Below, piece after piece: positions 24,427 to 33,107 of a stretch of DNA of 64,000 bases; within the stretch, counting starts at the first letter, position 1, and every line of letters starts with the position of its first letter. The position numbers and the translations under genes are program-made. Location of the stretch: positions 1 through 64,000 of the forward strand of contig DXMY01000045.1 of the NCBI GenBank assembly GCA_019413925.1, written 5' to 3'. Origin of the DNA: Collinsella sp. Lineage in GTDB: Bacteria > Actinomycetota > Coriobacteriia > Coriobacteriales > Coriobacteriaceae. The notes beneath the pieces are model-generated. The model ran no database searches. It had not been told where the DNA came from and was given only the letters and a program-made list of their open reading frames with translations.

Positions 24427-25812
24427 ATGGCTAAAGAACTCGATTTCGACGCAATCAAGGCTGCTGCTGAGTCCCATCGTGCTGATATGACTCGCTTCCT
24501 GCGCGCCATGATCTCTCACCCCTCTGAGTCCTGCGAGGAGGGTGAGGTTGTTGCCTGCATCAAGGCCGAGATGGAGAACCTTGGCTATGACGAGGTCAAG
24601 GTCGACGGCCTGGGCAACGTCATGGGCTTTATGGGCGAGGGCGACAAGATCATCGCCATCGACTCCCACATCGACACCGTCGGCATCGGCAACATCGAGA
24701 ACTGGGATGCCGACCCCTATGAGGGCTACGAGACCGACGAGATCATCTACGGTCGCGGCGGCTCCGACCAAGAGGGCGGCATGGCTTCCGCTACCTACGC
24801 TGCCAAGATGATGAAGGACATGGGCCTCATCCCCGAGGGCTACAAGATCATGGTCGTCGGCACCGTCCAGGAAGAGGACTGCGACGGCATGTGCTGGCAG
24901 TACATCTACAACAAGGACGGCATTAAGCCCGAGTTCGTCATTTCCACCGAGCCTACCGACGGCGGCATCTATCGCGGTCACCGCGGCCGCATGGAGATCC
25001 GCGTCGACGTTCACGGCACCTCCTGCCACGGCTCCGCTCCCGACCGCGGCGACAACGCCATCTACAAGATGGCCGACATCATCGCCGACGTCCGCGCCCT
25101 CAACAACAACGGCTGCGACGAGTCGACCGACATCAAGGGCCTCGTCAAGATGCTCGACCCCAAGTACAATCCCGAGCACTTCGAGGACGCCCGCTTCCTG
25201 GGCCGCGGCACCTGCACCGTCAGCCAGATCTTCTACACCAGCCCCAGCCGTTGCGCCGTGGCTGACTCCTGCGCCATCTCCATCGACCGTCGCATGACCG
25301 CCGGCGAGACCTGGGAGTCCTGCCTGGACGAGATCCGTAACCTGCCGGCCGCCAAGAAGTACGGCGACGACGTGAAGGTCTCCATGTACATGTACGACCG
25401 TCCGTCCTGGACCGGCGAGGTCTACGAGACCGAGGCTTACTTCCCCACGTGGATCAACAAGGAGACCGCTCCGCACGTCAAGGCCCTCGTCGACGCCCAC
25501 AAGGCCATGTTTGGTGACGAGCGCATCGGCTGCGAACCCAGCATGGACAAGCGCACCGGTCGTCCGCTGTGCGACAAGTGGACCTTCTCCACGAACTGCG
25601 TTTCCATCCAGGGCCGCTATGGCATCCCCTGCGTCGGCTTTGGCCCGGGTGCCGAGTCTCAGGCTCACGCTCCCAACGAGGTCACCTACAAGGACGACCT
25701 GGTCACCGCTGCCGCCATGTACGTGGCTGCCCTGAACCTCTACGATCCGAGCCAGGCCGATGGCGACGCCACCGTGTTCCGCGCCGGTCTGACCAACAAC
25801 AAGATCGATTAG
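24427..25812 (+). CDS. ygeY: YgeY, M20-family metal-dependent hydrolase
   Basis: The 461-residue protein has the M20/ArgE/DapE pattern: H81 and D83 in AIDSHIDTV, bridging Asp in YGRGGSDQEGGMAS at about 114, and the catalytic Glu pair in VGTVQEEDCDG at about 149-150. Further ligands are likely in FVISTEPTDG and near the C-terminal His of AHAPNEV. A dimerisation lid domain sits in the middle. It would hydrolyse an N-carbamoyl or amide bond. Its position between ygeX and ygeW suggests it removes the ureido or amide group from a purine-derived intermediate before YgeX acts. The substrate is inferred from context. Confidence 0.9.
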   Translation: MAKELDFDAIKAAAESHRADMTRFLRAMISHPSESCEEGEVVACIKAEMENLGYDEVKVDGLGNVMGFMGEGDKIIAIDSHIDTVGIGNIENWDADPYEGYETDEIIYGRGGSDQEGGMASATYAAKMMKDMGLIPEGYKIMVVGTVQEEDCDGMCWQYIYNKDGIKPEFVISTEPTDGGIYRGHRGRMEIRVDVHGTSCHGSAPDRGDNAIYKMADIIADVRALNNNGCDESTDIKGLVKMLDPKYNPEHFEDARFLGRGTCTVSQIFYTSPSRCAVADSCAISIDRRMTAGETWESCLDEIRNLPAAKKYGDDVKVSMYMYDRPSWTGEVYETEAYFPTWINKETAPHVKALVDAHKAMFGDERIGCEPSMDKRTGRPLCDKWTFSTNCVSIQGRYGIPCVGFGPGAESQAHAPNEVTYKDDLVTAAAMYVAALNLYDPSQADGDATVFRAGLTNNKID

Positions 25813-26013
25813 TCCCATTCCTCGATTTTGTTGAGCCAGGGGCCGCTCGTGTCCCCGGCACCCCCTGTTGACTCGGGGCCCGCGGTCGTTATCTCCCATG
25901 CTTCCTCAACGGTGGCGGGTCCTCGTCATAGTGCTCTGCATGTTCTAGCCACACGCGCATGCCGGAGCACGTCTACTCATTGCGATCGTTTCATCTTTTG
26001 AAAGGACATTTCC

Positions 26014-27216
26014 ATGGACGCCAAGTTTACCGAGCTCGTCGAGCAGCTGAACGGCCTCGATTTTAAGGGTATGTACGGCAGCGACTTCCTGCACACCTGG
26101 GACAAGACCACCGATGAGCTCAAGGCTCTCTACATCGTCGCCGACGCCCTGCGCGAGCTGCGCGAGAACAACGTCTCGCCCAAGATCTTTGACTCGGGTC
26201 TGGCCGTCTCCCTGTTCCGCGACAACTCCACCCGTACGCGCTTCTCCTTCTCTAAGGCCGCCAACCTGCTCGGCCTTGAGCTGCAGGACCTGGACGAGAA
26301 GAAGTCCCAGATCGCTCACGGCGAGACCGTCCGCGAGACCGCTACCATGATCTCCTTCATGGCCGACGTCATCGGCATCCGCGACGACATGTACATCGGC
26401 AAGGGCGACGCCTACATGGCCGAGGTCTCCGAGTCCGTGCAGCAGGCCTACGAGGACGGCGTTCTGGATCACCGTCCCACGCTCATCTCCCTGCAGTCCG
26501 ATTCCGACCACCCCACGCAGTCCTCTGCCGACATGCTCTACCTCATCAACGAGTTTGGCGGCCTTGAGAACCTCAAGGGCAAGAAGGTTGCCGTTACCTG
26601 GGCCTATTCGCCCTCTTACGGCAAGCCGCTGTCCTGCCCGCAGTCGCTGATCAGCCTGCTGCCCCGCTTTGACATGGACGTCACCCTGGCTCACCCCGAG
26701 GGCTACGACCTCATGCCCGAGGTCGTCGAGCGCGCCAAGGGCTATGCCGCCGAGTCCGGCACCACCTTTAAGCAGGTCAACACCATGGCCGAGGCCTTCG
26801 AGGGCGCCGACATCGTGATCCCCAAGAGCTGGGCTCCGTTTGCCGCCATGGAGAAGCGCACCAACCTGTACGCCGAGGGCGACGACGCCGGCATCGCTGC
26901 GCTCGAGAAGGAGCTGCTCGCCCAGAACGCTACGCATCAGGATTGGTGCTCCACGACCGAGCTCATGGAGAAGACCGCCAACGGCCAGGACACCATCTTT
27001 ATGCACCCGCTGCCCGCCGACATCTCCGGTGTCTCCTGCGAGCACGGCGAGGTTAACGCCGACGTCTTCGACATGCACCGCGTTGGCATGTACAAGGAGG
27101 CCAGCTACAAGCCGTACGCCATCGCTGCCATGATGTTCCTGCAGAAGGTTGCCGATCCCGCCGCCGCTCTCAAGGCCCTCGACGAGCGCAACACCGCCCG
27201 TTGGTTCCAGGCCTAA
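26014..27216 (+). CDS. ygeW: YgeW, knotted carbamoyltransferase
   Basis: The 400-residue protein belongs to the aspartate/ornithine carbamoyltransferase superfamily and its YgeW branch. The carbamoyl phosphate loop is STRTRFSF at 72-79, HPTQSSADM is at about 166-174, and HPLPADISG is near 331. The long 300s loop and the DSDHPTQ motif fit the knotted YgeW form rather than OTC. It probably acts in the phosphorolytic direction, turning a ureido intermediate plus phosphate into carbamoyl phosphate, which could yield ATP through carbamate kinase (not seen in this window). AAAGGA precedes the ATG. The in vivo substrate of YgeW is not settled. Confidence 0.9.
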   Translation: MDAKFTELVEQLNGLDFKGMYGSDFLHTWDKTTDELKALYIVADALRELRENNVSPKIFDSGLAVSLFRDNSTRTRFSFSKAANLLGLELQDLDEKKSQIAHGETVRETATMISFMADVIGIRDDMYIGKGDAYMAEVSESVQQAYEDGVLDHRPTLISLQSDSDHPTQSSADMLYLINEFGGLENLKGKKVAVTWAYSPSYGKPLSCPQSLISLLPRFDMDVTLAHPEGYDLMPEVVERAKGYAAESGTTFKQVNTMAEAFEGADIVIPKSWAPFAAMEKRTNLYAEGDDAGIAALEKELLAQNATHQDWCSTTELMEKTANGQDTIFMHPLPADISGVSCEHGEVNADVFDMHRVGMYKEASYKPYAIAAMMFLQKVADPAAALKALDERNTARWFQA

Positions 27217-27239
27217 AGCTGGGCTGAGGTAAGCCATGT

Positions 27240-27278
27240 AAAGGGGGCGCTCTGCCAACCGGCGGGGTGCCCCTTTTT
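27240..27278 (+). terminator. Rho-independent terminator after ygeW
   Basis: AAAGGGGG and GCCCCTTTTT flank a GC-rich loop with an inner CCGGCGGG-type stem, ending in a run of five T. It separates the ygeX-Y-W unit from the cofactor genes. Confidence 0.7.
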
Positions 27279-27366
27279 GCATCGTGGGCGTGCGGGATAA
27301 GCGCTTTCGATGTAGATGCCCCGCGACGCGAGTTATGGGTACGATGGTTTCAGGGGAGGTATCGCC

Positions 27367-27981
27367 ATGAAACTTGGTTGCGTCATTATGGCTTCGGGCG
27401 AGGGTAAGCGGTTTGGCTCTAACAAGATGCTTGCCGATATCTATGGCGAGCCACTGATTGCCCGGACCATCGATTCGGTTCCCCAGGGCTTTGACGTCGT
27501 GGTTTCGACGCGTTGGCCCGAGGTCGCTCAGATTTGCGGGGACAAGCATTGCCCGTGCGTGTTGCACGATGGCGAGCTGCGCAGCGAAAGCGTCCGCGCG
27601 GGCCTTTCGTGGGGGGCACAACGCAACTGGAAAGGTTGCCTCTTTTTGCCGGGGGACCAGCCGCTTGTGAGCGCGGATTCTTTTGAGGCCATGGTTCGCG
27701 CGTTTGACGAGCGTGGCCGCAAACACCCGGTGCGTCTTGCGTGCAACGGCGAGCCTTCGAGTCCGGTGCTCTTTCCGGCGGAACTGTTCGATGCGCTCAT
27801 ACGTCTTGAGGGCAAGGACGGCGGCGGTTCGATCCTCAAGGGCCGTGCCGACGTGGTACTGGTCGAGGCGCGTGCCTACGAGCTGTGGGACGTCGATACC
27901 GCCAAGGGACAGCAACGCATAGCGGAACATATCGCGGCCTGCTCGTATTTTGATCGCGTGGCCAACTGTATGAATCGATAA
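27367..27981 (+). CDS. MocA-like molybdopterin cytidylyltransferase (YgfJ type)
   Basis: The 204-residue nucleotidyltransferase starts MKLGCVIMASGEGKRFGSNK, the GxGxR...K nucleotide-binding loop of MobA/MocA proteins. It continues with FLPGDQPLVS, the Asp that binds Mg2+. The ATG at 27367 follows GGGAGG; an upstream in-frame ATG lacks support. It would transfer CMP to molybdopterin to give the cytosine-dinucleotide cofactor used by xanthine dehydrogenase-family enzymes. YgfJ of E. coli, next to xdhD-type genes, is the closest contextual relative. It starts the hyuA transcription unit, eight bases before hyuA. Confidence 0.82.
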   Translation: MKLGCVIMASGEGKRFGSNKMLADIYGEPLIARTIDSVPQGFDVVVSTRWPEVAQICGDKHCPCVLHDGELRSESVRAGLSWGAQRNWKGCLFLPGDQPLVSADSFEAMVRAFDERGRKHPVRLACNGEPSSPVLFPAELFDALIRLEGKDGGGSILKGRADVVLVEARAYELWDVDTAKGQQRIAEHIAACSYFDRVANCMNR

Positions 27982-27989
27982 GGAGCAAC

Positions 27990-29357
27990 ATGATCATCAT
28001 CAAAAACGGCGCGCTCGTGACGCCCCAGGGGCTTCGCCGCGCCGATCTTGCCATGGAGGGCGACAAGATTGTGCGGATTGCCGCAGCAATCGAGCCGGGC
28101 GAGGGCGATACCGTCGAGGATGCCGCGGGCTGCTGGGTGTTCCCTGGCTTTATCGACGGCCACACGCACATGCAGTGCTGGACCGGCATGGATTGGACAG
28201 CCGATAGCTTTGAGACCGGCACGCGTGCGGCTGCCTGCGGCGGTACGACGACCATCGTGGACTACGCGACGGCCGATCGCGGCGTGACCATGCCCGATGC
28301 CTTGGCCGAGTGGCATCGCCGCGCCGACGGAACCTGTACGGCCAACTACGCCTTTCATATGGCACTCGCCGAGTGGAACGAGCGCAACCGCGCCGATCTT
28401 TCGGCCATGCGCGAGGCGGGCGTGTCGTCGTTTAAGACTTACTTTGCCTACGACCACCTGCGCTTGGACGATGCCGAGACACTCGAGGTGCTGGAGGAGC
28501 TCAAGCGTATTGGCGGCATACTGTGCGTGCATTGTGAGAACGGCACGCTGGTGAATGAACTGCAGAAGCGCGTGTACGAGCAGGGGATTCATGGGCCCGA
28601 GGGCCATGCGCTCAGCCGTCCGGACGTGTGTGAGGCCGAGGCCGTGAGCCGCCTGCTGTATCTGGCGCACTTGGCCGGGGACGCTCCGGTCAACGTGGTG
28701 CACCTTTCGACCAAGCTGGGGCTCGAGGCCATTCGCGCTGCCAAGGCGCGCGGGCAGAAGAACATCTATGTCGAGACCTGCCCTCAATATCTGATGCTCG
28801 ACGACACCTGCTATTTGGAGCAGGGGGAAGACGGCTTTGCGGGTGCCAAGTATGTGATGAGTCCGCCGCTGCGCCATGCTGGCGACCGTGCGGCCCTGCG
28901 CGAGGCGCTTGTGGCCGGCGAGATCGATACCATCGCCACCGACCACTGCAGCTTTAATCTGCACGGGCAAAAGGACCGCGGGCGCGACGACTTCCGCACG
29001 ATTCCCAACGGCGGGCCCGGCGTGGAGCATCGTCCCGTCGCGATTGCCACGAGCTTTGAGGGACAGCTGGGCCCCGAGGACCTCTGCCGCTTGATGAGCG
29101 AGAACCCGGCACGCGTGTTTGACATGTACCCGCGCAAGGGCTGTCTTGCCGAGGGCTCCGATGCCGACGTGTGCGTGTGGGATCCCCGGGCGCGCTGGAC
29201 CATTCGCGCGGCGACGCAGCATCAGGCTGTGGACTACACGCCACTCGAGGGTTTTGAGGCACATGGCCGCGCCAAGGCTGTGTTTGTGAACGGCGTGCTG
29301 GCCGCGCGCGACGGCGAGCCCACCGGAGCCCAGCCCGGTCGTTACGTGCCCCGCTAG
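27990..29357 (+). CDS. hyuA: HyuA/dihydropyrimidinase-type cyclic amidohydrolase
   Basis: The 455-residue protein has the dihydropyrimidinase/hydantoinase metal site. H58 and H60 lie in DGHTHMQ, the carboxylated Lys149 in SSFKTYFAYD, His in CVHCENG and VVHLSTK, and the catalytic Asp in TIATDHCSF. It hydrolyses cyclic ureides such as dihydropyrimidines, hydantoins or allantoin-like rings. In the purine clusters of gut anaerobes the hyuA homologue opens a ring produced from urate or xanthine. AAGGAG precedes the ATG. Its position next to the cytidylyltransferase and YqeC/YqeB genes ties it to the same pathway. The precise ring is not known from sequence. Confidence 0.9.
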   Translation: MIIIKNGALVTPQGLRRADLAMEGDKIVRIAAAIEPGEGDTVEDAAGCWVFPGFIDGHTHMQCWTGMDWTADSFETGTRAAACGGTTTIVDYATADRGVTMPDALAEWHRRADGTCTANYAFHMALAEWNERNRADLSAMREAGVSSFKTYFAYDHLRLDDAETLEVLEELKRIGGILCVHCENGTLVNELQKRVYEQGIHGPEGHALSRPDVCEAEAVSRLLYLAHLAGDAPVNVVHLSTKLGLEAIRAAKARGQKNIYVETCPQYLMLDDTCYLEQGEDGFAGAKYVMSPPLRHAGDRAALREALVAGEIDTIATDHCSFNLHGQKDRGRDDFRTIPNGGPGVEHRPVAIATSFEGQLGPEDLCRLMSENPARVFDMYPRKGCLAEGSDADVCVWDPRARWTIRAATQHQAVDYTPLEGFEAHGRAKAVFVNGVLAARDGEPTGAQPGRYVPR

Positions 29358-29371
29358 CAGGAAGGCCGCCA

Positions 29372-29476
29372 GGGTAGCTAATTTGGGACGGGGCTCTTTT
29401 AGCTACCCTTGCCTGCCTGATGATTTTTCTCTCAACATGGGGTAGCTAAAAGAGCCCCGTCCCAAATTAGCTACCC
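29372..29476. repeat. 37-bp perfect inverted repeat between hyuA and yqeC
   Basis: Arms 29372-29408 and 29440-29476 are perfect complements over 37 bp around a 31-base spacer. Each arm is itself symmetric, starting GGGTAGCTAA and ending TTAGCTACCC, with TTTGGGACGGGGCTC in between. The right arm overlaps the yqeC stop codon. It lies between convergent genes and could work as a bidirectional terminator, but its length and nested symmetry suggest a mobile palindromic element. Confidence 0.85.
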
Positions 29477-30208
29477 CTTGAGGCTGGTGGCGATGATGGG
29501 ACGGTCGAGGACTGCCTCGAAGCGATCTGCCATCGTTGGGTCGGCAAGCGTGTCGACTTGGTTGAGCATGATGCGGGCATTGTTGAGGTTCAGCATTCGC
29601 AGCTCGGCATTGAGCACCATGGCGACGCGCTCTGGGGTGGCAGCGTCGGTGGGCTCGCAGCCGCAGCGCTCGCAGAAGAGCTCGGGGCGGTGGACAACCT
29701 CGGCGACGGGCTTGCCCAGCCCCGAGGCGCCGACGACCCAGACAACGTTTGCTGTGCCGGAGGGAATTACCGGCTCCCAGGCGGCATGCGCCTTGAGCGG
29801 GAGTCGCTTGCTGCCATCTGCCTCGGCCAATACATAGTCAAAGCGCTGCGCCAGCTCGTTGAGCGGCTCAACGGGGGCGGAGAGCTTGCCTGTCTCCGGG
29901 CCCAAAACACCCGCCTGGCAGATACTTCCGCGGTTCATGCCCGCGCATGCCTCGCAGGTGCAGCCGGGAACATGCAGGGCCCCCGGCTTCCAAGGCGCGG
30001 CGTCCAGGCGACGATTCGACCCGTCCCATGGTACGCCGGCGACGGGAAACATGTGCGTGGTGGTACAGAGAAGCACCCTGCCGCCGGCGCGCATGAGCTC
30101 GAGACCCAACGCACGCAGCAATGTCGACTTGCCGCCACTGCCGATAATTGCGGTAATGCCCGGCTCGATCTTGAGCGCGGAGGCAAGGTTTCCGCTCGTC
30201 GTTTCCAT
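29471..30208 (-). CDS. yqeC: YqeC, Se-cofactor accessory P-loop protein
   Basis: The 245-residue protein has a P-loop in IIGSGGKSTLLRALG at about 22-35 and a conserved YVLAEADGSKRLPLKAH segment. These are the hallmarks of YqeC, found with Se-dependent molybdenum hydroxylases. Two Cys pairs (CTCEAC and ERCGCEP) may bind metal. It probably uses nucleotide hydrolysis in making or inserting the selenium-containing molybdenum cofactor. It is divergent from yqeB, with about 100 bases between them. The stop codon sits in the right arm of the 37-bp inverted repeat. The reaction is not established. Confidence 0.87.
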   Translation of the reverse strand: METTSGNLASALKIEPGITAIIGSGGKSTLLRALGLELMRAGGRVLLCTTTHMFPVAGVPWDGSNRRLDAAPWKPGALHVPGCTCEACAGMNRGSICQAGVLGPETGKLSAPVEPLNELAQRFDYVLAEADGSKRLPLKAHAAWEPVIPSGTANVVWVVGASGLGKPVAEVVHRPELFCERCGCEPTDAATPERVAMVLNAELRMLNLNNARIMLNQVDTLADPTMADRFEAVLDRPIIATSLKG

Positions 30209-30310
30209 CTGTTCACCGCCGTATAATACTGTGATAATAAATAATCATCAGAGTAGCGGTCGAACCGCTTTTGCTCTGCTCAAACCGTAGCACAGGGAGG
30301 TGCCCCGGGA

Positions 30311-31105
30311 ATGCTCGTTTATGTTCGCGGCGCCGGCGATATCGCCACGGGCGTCGCCGCTCGCTTGGTGCGCGCCGGCGTGTCGGTCGTTATGGCCGAT
30401 ATCGCGGTTCCCACGTGCATCCGCCGCACGATCAGTTTTTGCGAGGCCATTCGTCTGGGCGAGGTCGAGGTCGAGGGTATTCGCGCTCGCTTGGCGCAGA
30501 CGCCGGCAGAGGCGCTCGAGATTACCCAAGCGGGGGATGTTGCCGTCGTGGTGGACCCTCAGGCCAAGATGCTCGATGAGCTTAAACCCGCAGCTGTGGT
30601 CGACGCGATTTTGGCCAAGCGCAACCTGGGCACCACGCGCGACATGGCGCCTACCGTCATCGCCGTGGGGCCGGGCTTTACCGCGCCGGTCGATTGCGAC
30701 GCCGTGGTCGAGACCATGCGCGGGCATTTTTTGGGCCGCGTCATTACCCAGGGCTCGCCCCAGCCCAACACGGGCGTGCCGGGCGTGATCGCCGGCTATG
30801 GCAAGGAGCGCGTTATCCACAGCCCCGCCGCCGGCGTGTTTCGGTCCGACCGCGCAATCGGCGACATCGTGAGCGCCGGAGACGTGATTGGCTACGCGGA
30901 CGATACGCCCATGTGCACGCAGATCGATGGCTGCCTGCGCGGGCTTTTGGCGAACGGCGTGCAGGTGACTGAGGGCTTTAAATGCGCCGATGTCGATCCG
31001 CGTGGCGATGCCAGCTATATCAACTACATTTCGGACAAGGCGACGTCGGTCGGCGGCGGCGTGCTCGAGGCACTCGCTATGCTCACCGATATCTTTAGAG
31101 GATAG
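30311..31105 (+). CDS. yqeB: YqeB, Se-dependent molybdenum hydroxylase maturation protein (EF2563 family)
   Basis: The 264-residue protein begins LVYVRGAGDIATGVAARLVR, a Rossmann-type GxGDxxxG loop, and carries VIAVGPGFTAPVDCDAVVET and VIHSPAAGVFRS as in EF2563/YqeB proteins. Families linked to Se-dependent hydroxylases always include this gene, and it is thought to deliver selenium to the molybdenum cofactor. The start follows GGGAGG. Only nine bases separate it from the XdhC gene, so the two are probably co-transcribed. The assignment is strong; the mechanism is inferred. Confidence 0.88.
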   Translation: MLVYVRGAGDIATGVAARLVRAGVSVVMADIAVPTCIRRTISFCEAIRLGEVEVEGIRARLAQTPAEALEITQAGDVAVVVDPQAKMLDELKPAAVVDAILAKRNLGTTRDMAPTVIAVGPGFTAPVDCDAVVETMRGHFLGRVITQGSPQPNTGVPGVIAGYGKERVIHSPAAGVFRSDRAIGDIVSAGDVIGYADDTPMCTQIDGCLRGLLANGVQVTEGFKCADVDPRGDASYINYISDKATSVGGGVLEALAMLTDIFRG

Positions 31106-31114
31106 AAGGCGGCA

Positions 31115-32158
31115 ATGGAAAAGCTCGATGTTGTGAATGCGGCGCTTGTCGCCCTGCGTGCTGGCGAGACGTGCGAGCTCGTGGTCGTAGCCGGCACGGC
31201 GGGGTCGTCGCCGCGCGGCGTGGGCGCCTGGATGGCCGTCTTTGCCGACGGTAGCCAGGCGGGCACCATCGGCGGCGGCAAGATCGAGCTCTTTGCGCTG
31301 GACGAGGCGCGAGAGCTGCTGGCCGCGGGGCAATCGCGTCTGGTCCGCTACACCATGGGCGGCGAGAACTCCGATACCGGCATGATCTGCGGCGGAGCCA
31401 TCTGCCTGTGCTACCTACATCTGGATGCGACCCAGGCACCGTTGTTCCAGGAAATTGCCGACGTCTTGGTCTATCGGCGCATCGGCGACTTCGTCATCGA
31501 CTTTGAACCGTTTATCGCGAGCGCGCTCGAGGGCGATGTGGCCGAGTACCATGGCGAGGCATCGCGCCATACCATTGCGGGCTGCCCCGGGCTTTCACTG
31601 GTGGAGGAGGGGAGTAACGTCACCTACACTAACGCCGCCTCCGAGATTCCCGCGGCGCACGTCGAGACGCTCTGCCCCGAGGGCCTGACCTACATCTTTG
31701 GCTGCGGACACGTGGGCGCCGCGACGGCGCGCGTGCTCACGGCGGCGGGCTTTGCCGTCGTGGCCTGCGATGACCGCCCCGGCACGTTGACGCCCGAATG
31801 GGTGCCCGGTGTCTACGATCGTCGCCTGGTCGATTACAAGAACCTGAGCGAGCTGTGTCCCATCGGTCCGCGCGACTTGGTGGTCGTCGCCACGGCGGGT
31901 CACAAGTCCGATATCGACGTGGTGATTCAGGCCATGCGTGCCAAGCCTGCCTACCTGGGCTGTCTGGGTTCGCGCCGCAAGACGGCCTTTGTGCGCGCCC
32001 GCCTGGAGCAGGAAGGCTTTACGCAGGACCAGATCGACGAGCTGCACCTTCCGATCGGCGTTGCCATCGAGGCCGAGGACCCCGAGGAGATCGCCATCTC
32101 CATCGCCGCCGAGATGATCCACCTGCGCCGCACCAAACTCGTCCCCCGCAAGCGCTAA
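31115..32158 (+). CDS. xdhC: XdhC/CoxI-family molybdenum cofactor chaperone
   Basis: The 347-residue protein has the two XdhC parts. The N-terminal XdhC/CoxI domain contains GSSPRGVGAWMAVF, GTIGGGKIE and the Cys pair region GMICGGAICLCY. The C-terminal Rossmann domain contains YIFGCGHVGAATARVL and YLGCLGSRRKTAFVRARL. XdhC binds the molybdenum cofactor, helps sulfuration (or here probably selenation) and inserts it into the hydroxylase. It is the last gene of the purine/cofactor cluster. A probable terminator palindrome follows at 32176-32248. Confidence 0.9.
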   Translation: MEKLDVVNAALVALRAGETCELVVVAGTAGSSPRGVGAWMAVFADGSQAGTIGGGKIELFALDEARELLAAGQSRLVRYTMGGENSDTGMICGGAICLCYLHLDATQAPLFQEIADVLVYRRIGDFVIDFEPFIASALEGDVAEYHGEASRHTIAGCPGLSLVEEGSNVTYTNAASEIPAAHVETLCPEGLTYIFGCGHVGAATARVLTAAGFAVVACDDRPGTLTPEWVPGVYDRRLVDYKNLSELCPIGPRDLVVVATAGHKSDIDVVIQAMRAKPAYLGCLGSRRKTAFVRARLEQEGFTQDQIDELHLPIGVAIEAEDPEEIAISIAAEMIHLRRTKLVPRKR

Positions 32159-32175
32159 TCGCATCCCCACCAATA

Positions 32176-32248
32176 AGTTGCGGTGAAATACGGATTGTTT
32201 AAGCCTGTTAGGCCGCCAAACAGTCCCTATTTCACCGCAACTGCTTTT
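32176..32248 (+). terminator. 25-bp imperfect inverted repeat with U-run after xdhC
   Basis: Arms 32176-32200 and 32218-32242 match at 23 of 25 positions around a 17-base loop, and TTTTT follows. It likely ends the yqeB-xdhC transcript. Its long AGTTGCGGTGAAATA arms look like a dispersed repeat rather than a simple terminator. Confidence 0.65.
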
Positions 32249-32469
32249 TGGGACCCATTTGTGCGGGGGAGTTGTGGAGTTGTGCAGGCAGACGAGGTTT
32301 TTCTGGAAATACACACCCAATGCGCGTATAGTACCGATTGTTTTGTCGGCTCCTGCTGCGTCGAGTCCAAACCGCAAAATGCCATGAGCGGCGCGGATGC
32401 AGTCAGGAGGCACGAGGACAACCCGCTGTGGCCACGCCCCGTGCTTAAAACCCCAAGAAGGAGTGAACA
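32249..32469 (+). promoter_or_regulatory. Leader region before the ribosomal operon
   Basis: The likely promoter is TGGAAA (32304-32309), a 17-base spacer and TATAGT (32327-32332). About 135 bases of leader follow before rplE. No rplX or rplN end can be read upstream of rplE, so the leader may hold autoregulatory structure. The promoter call is modest. Confidence 0.45.
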
Positions 32470-33027
32470 ATGGCAGAAGAGAAGTATGTGCCGCGTCTGA
32501 AGACCAAGTACAACAACGAGGTCAAGCAGCAGCTTCAGGACAAGTTCCAGTACGAGAACGTCATGATGATTCCCAAGTTCGAGAAGATCGTCGTGAACAT
32601 GGGTGTCGGCGAGGCCGCTACCGATTCCAAAGCCATCGACGGTGCTGTGCGCGACCTGCGCGCCATTACCGGCCAGCAGCCGATGATCACCCGTGCCCGC
32701 AAGTCCATCGCTACCTTCCGCCTGCGCGCTGGTATGCCGATTGGCTGCAAGGTTACCCTGCGTGGCGACCGTATGTGGGAGTTCTTCGATCGTCTGACCT
32801 CCGTCGCGATCCCCCGTATCCGCGACTTCCGCGGTATTTCCGCCAAGAGCTTCGACGGCCGTGGTAACTTCTCCATGGGCGTCACCGAGCAGCTCATCTT
32901 CCCCGAGATCGACTTCGACTCCGTCGATCACCAGCGTGGTATGGACATCACTTTCGTGACCACCGCCAACACCGATGAGGAGGCCAAGGCCCTTCTGGAC
33001 GCCTTCGGTTTCCCGTTCAAGAAATAG
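32470..33027 (+). CDS. rplE: 50S ribosomal protein uL5
   Basis: The 185-residue protein is uL5, which binds 5S rRNA in the central protuberance and contacts the P-site tRNA. The family core is visible: KIVVNMGVGEA, ITRARKSIATFRLR, GCKVTLRGDRMWEF and the C-terminal DITFVTTANTDEEAK. AGAAGGAG lies just before the ATG. It is the first gene of the ribosomal run in this window, with its own promoter region. In most bacteria rplN and rplX precede it; here the purine cluster does. Confidence 0.97.
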   Translation: MAEEKYVPRLKTKYNNEVKQQLQDKFQYENVMMIPKFEKIVVNMGVGEAATDSKAIDGAVRDLRAITGQQPMITRARKSIATFRLRAGMPIGCKVTLRGDRMWEFFDRLTSVAIPRIRDFRGISAKSFDGRGNFSMGVTEQLIFPEIDFDSVDHQRGMDITFVTTANTDEEAKALLDAFGFPFKK

Positions 33028-33082
33028 GTTCACCTGCCCTAAAAGCGCCGTTTCCAAAAAGGGGACGGCGCTTGGGGCGAAC
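33028..33082 (+). other. Intra-operon hairpin between rplE and rpsN
   Basis: AAGCGCCGT (33043-33051) pairs with ACGGCGCTT (33065-33073), and outer GTTC/GAAC pairs extend the stem. The loop side contains GGGGACGG, as in the palindrome family. It has no U-run after the stem and probably allows read-through. Confidence 0.55.
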
Positions 33083-33107
33083 AATACTCTATGTGAGGAG
33101 GATATAA

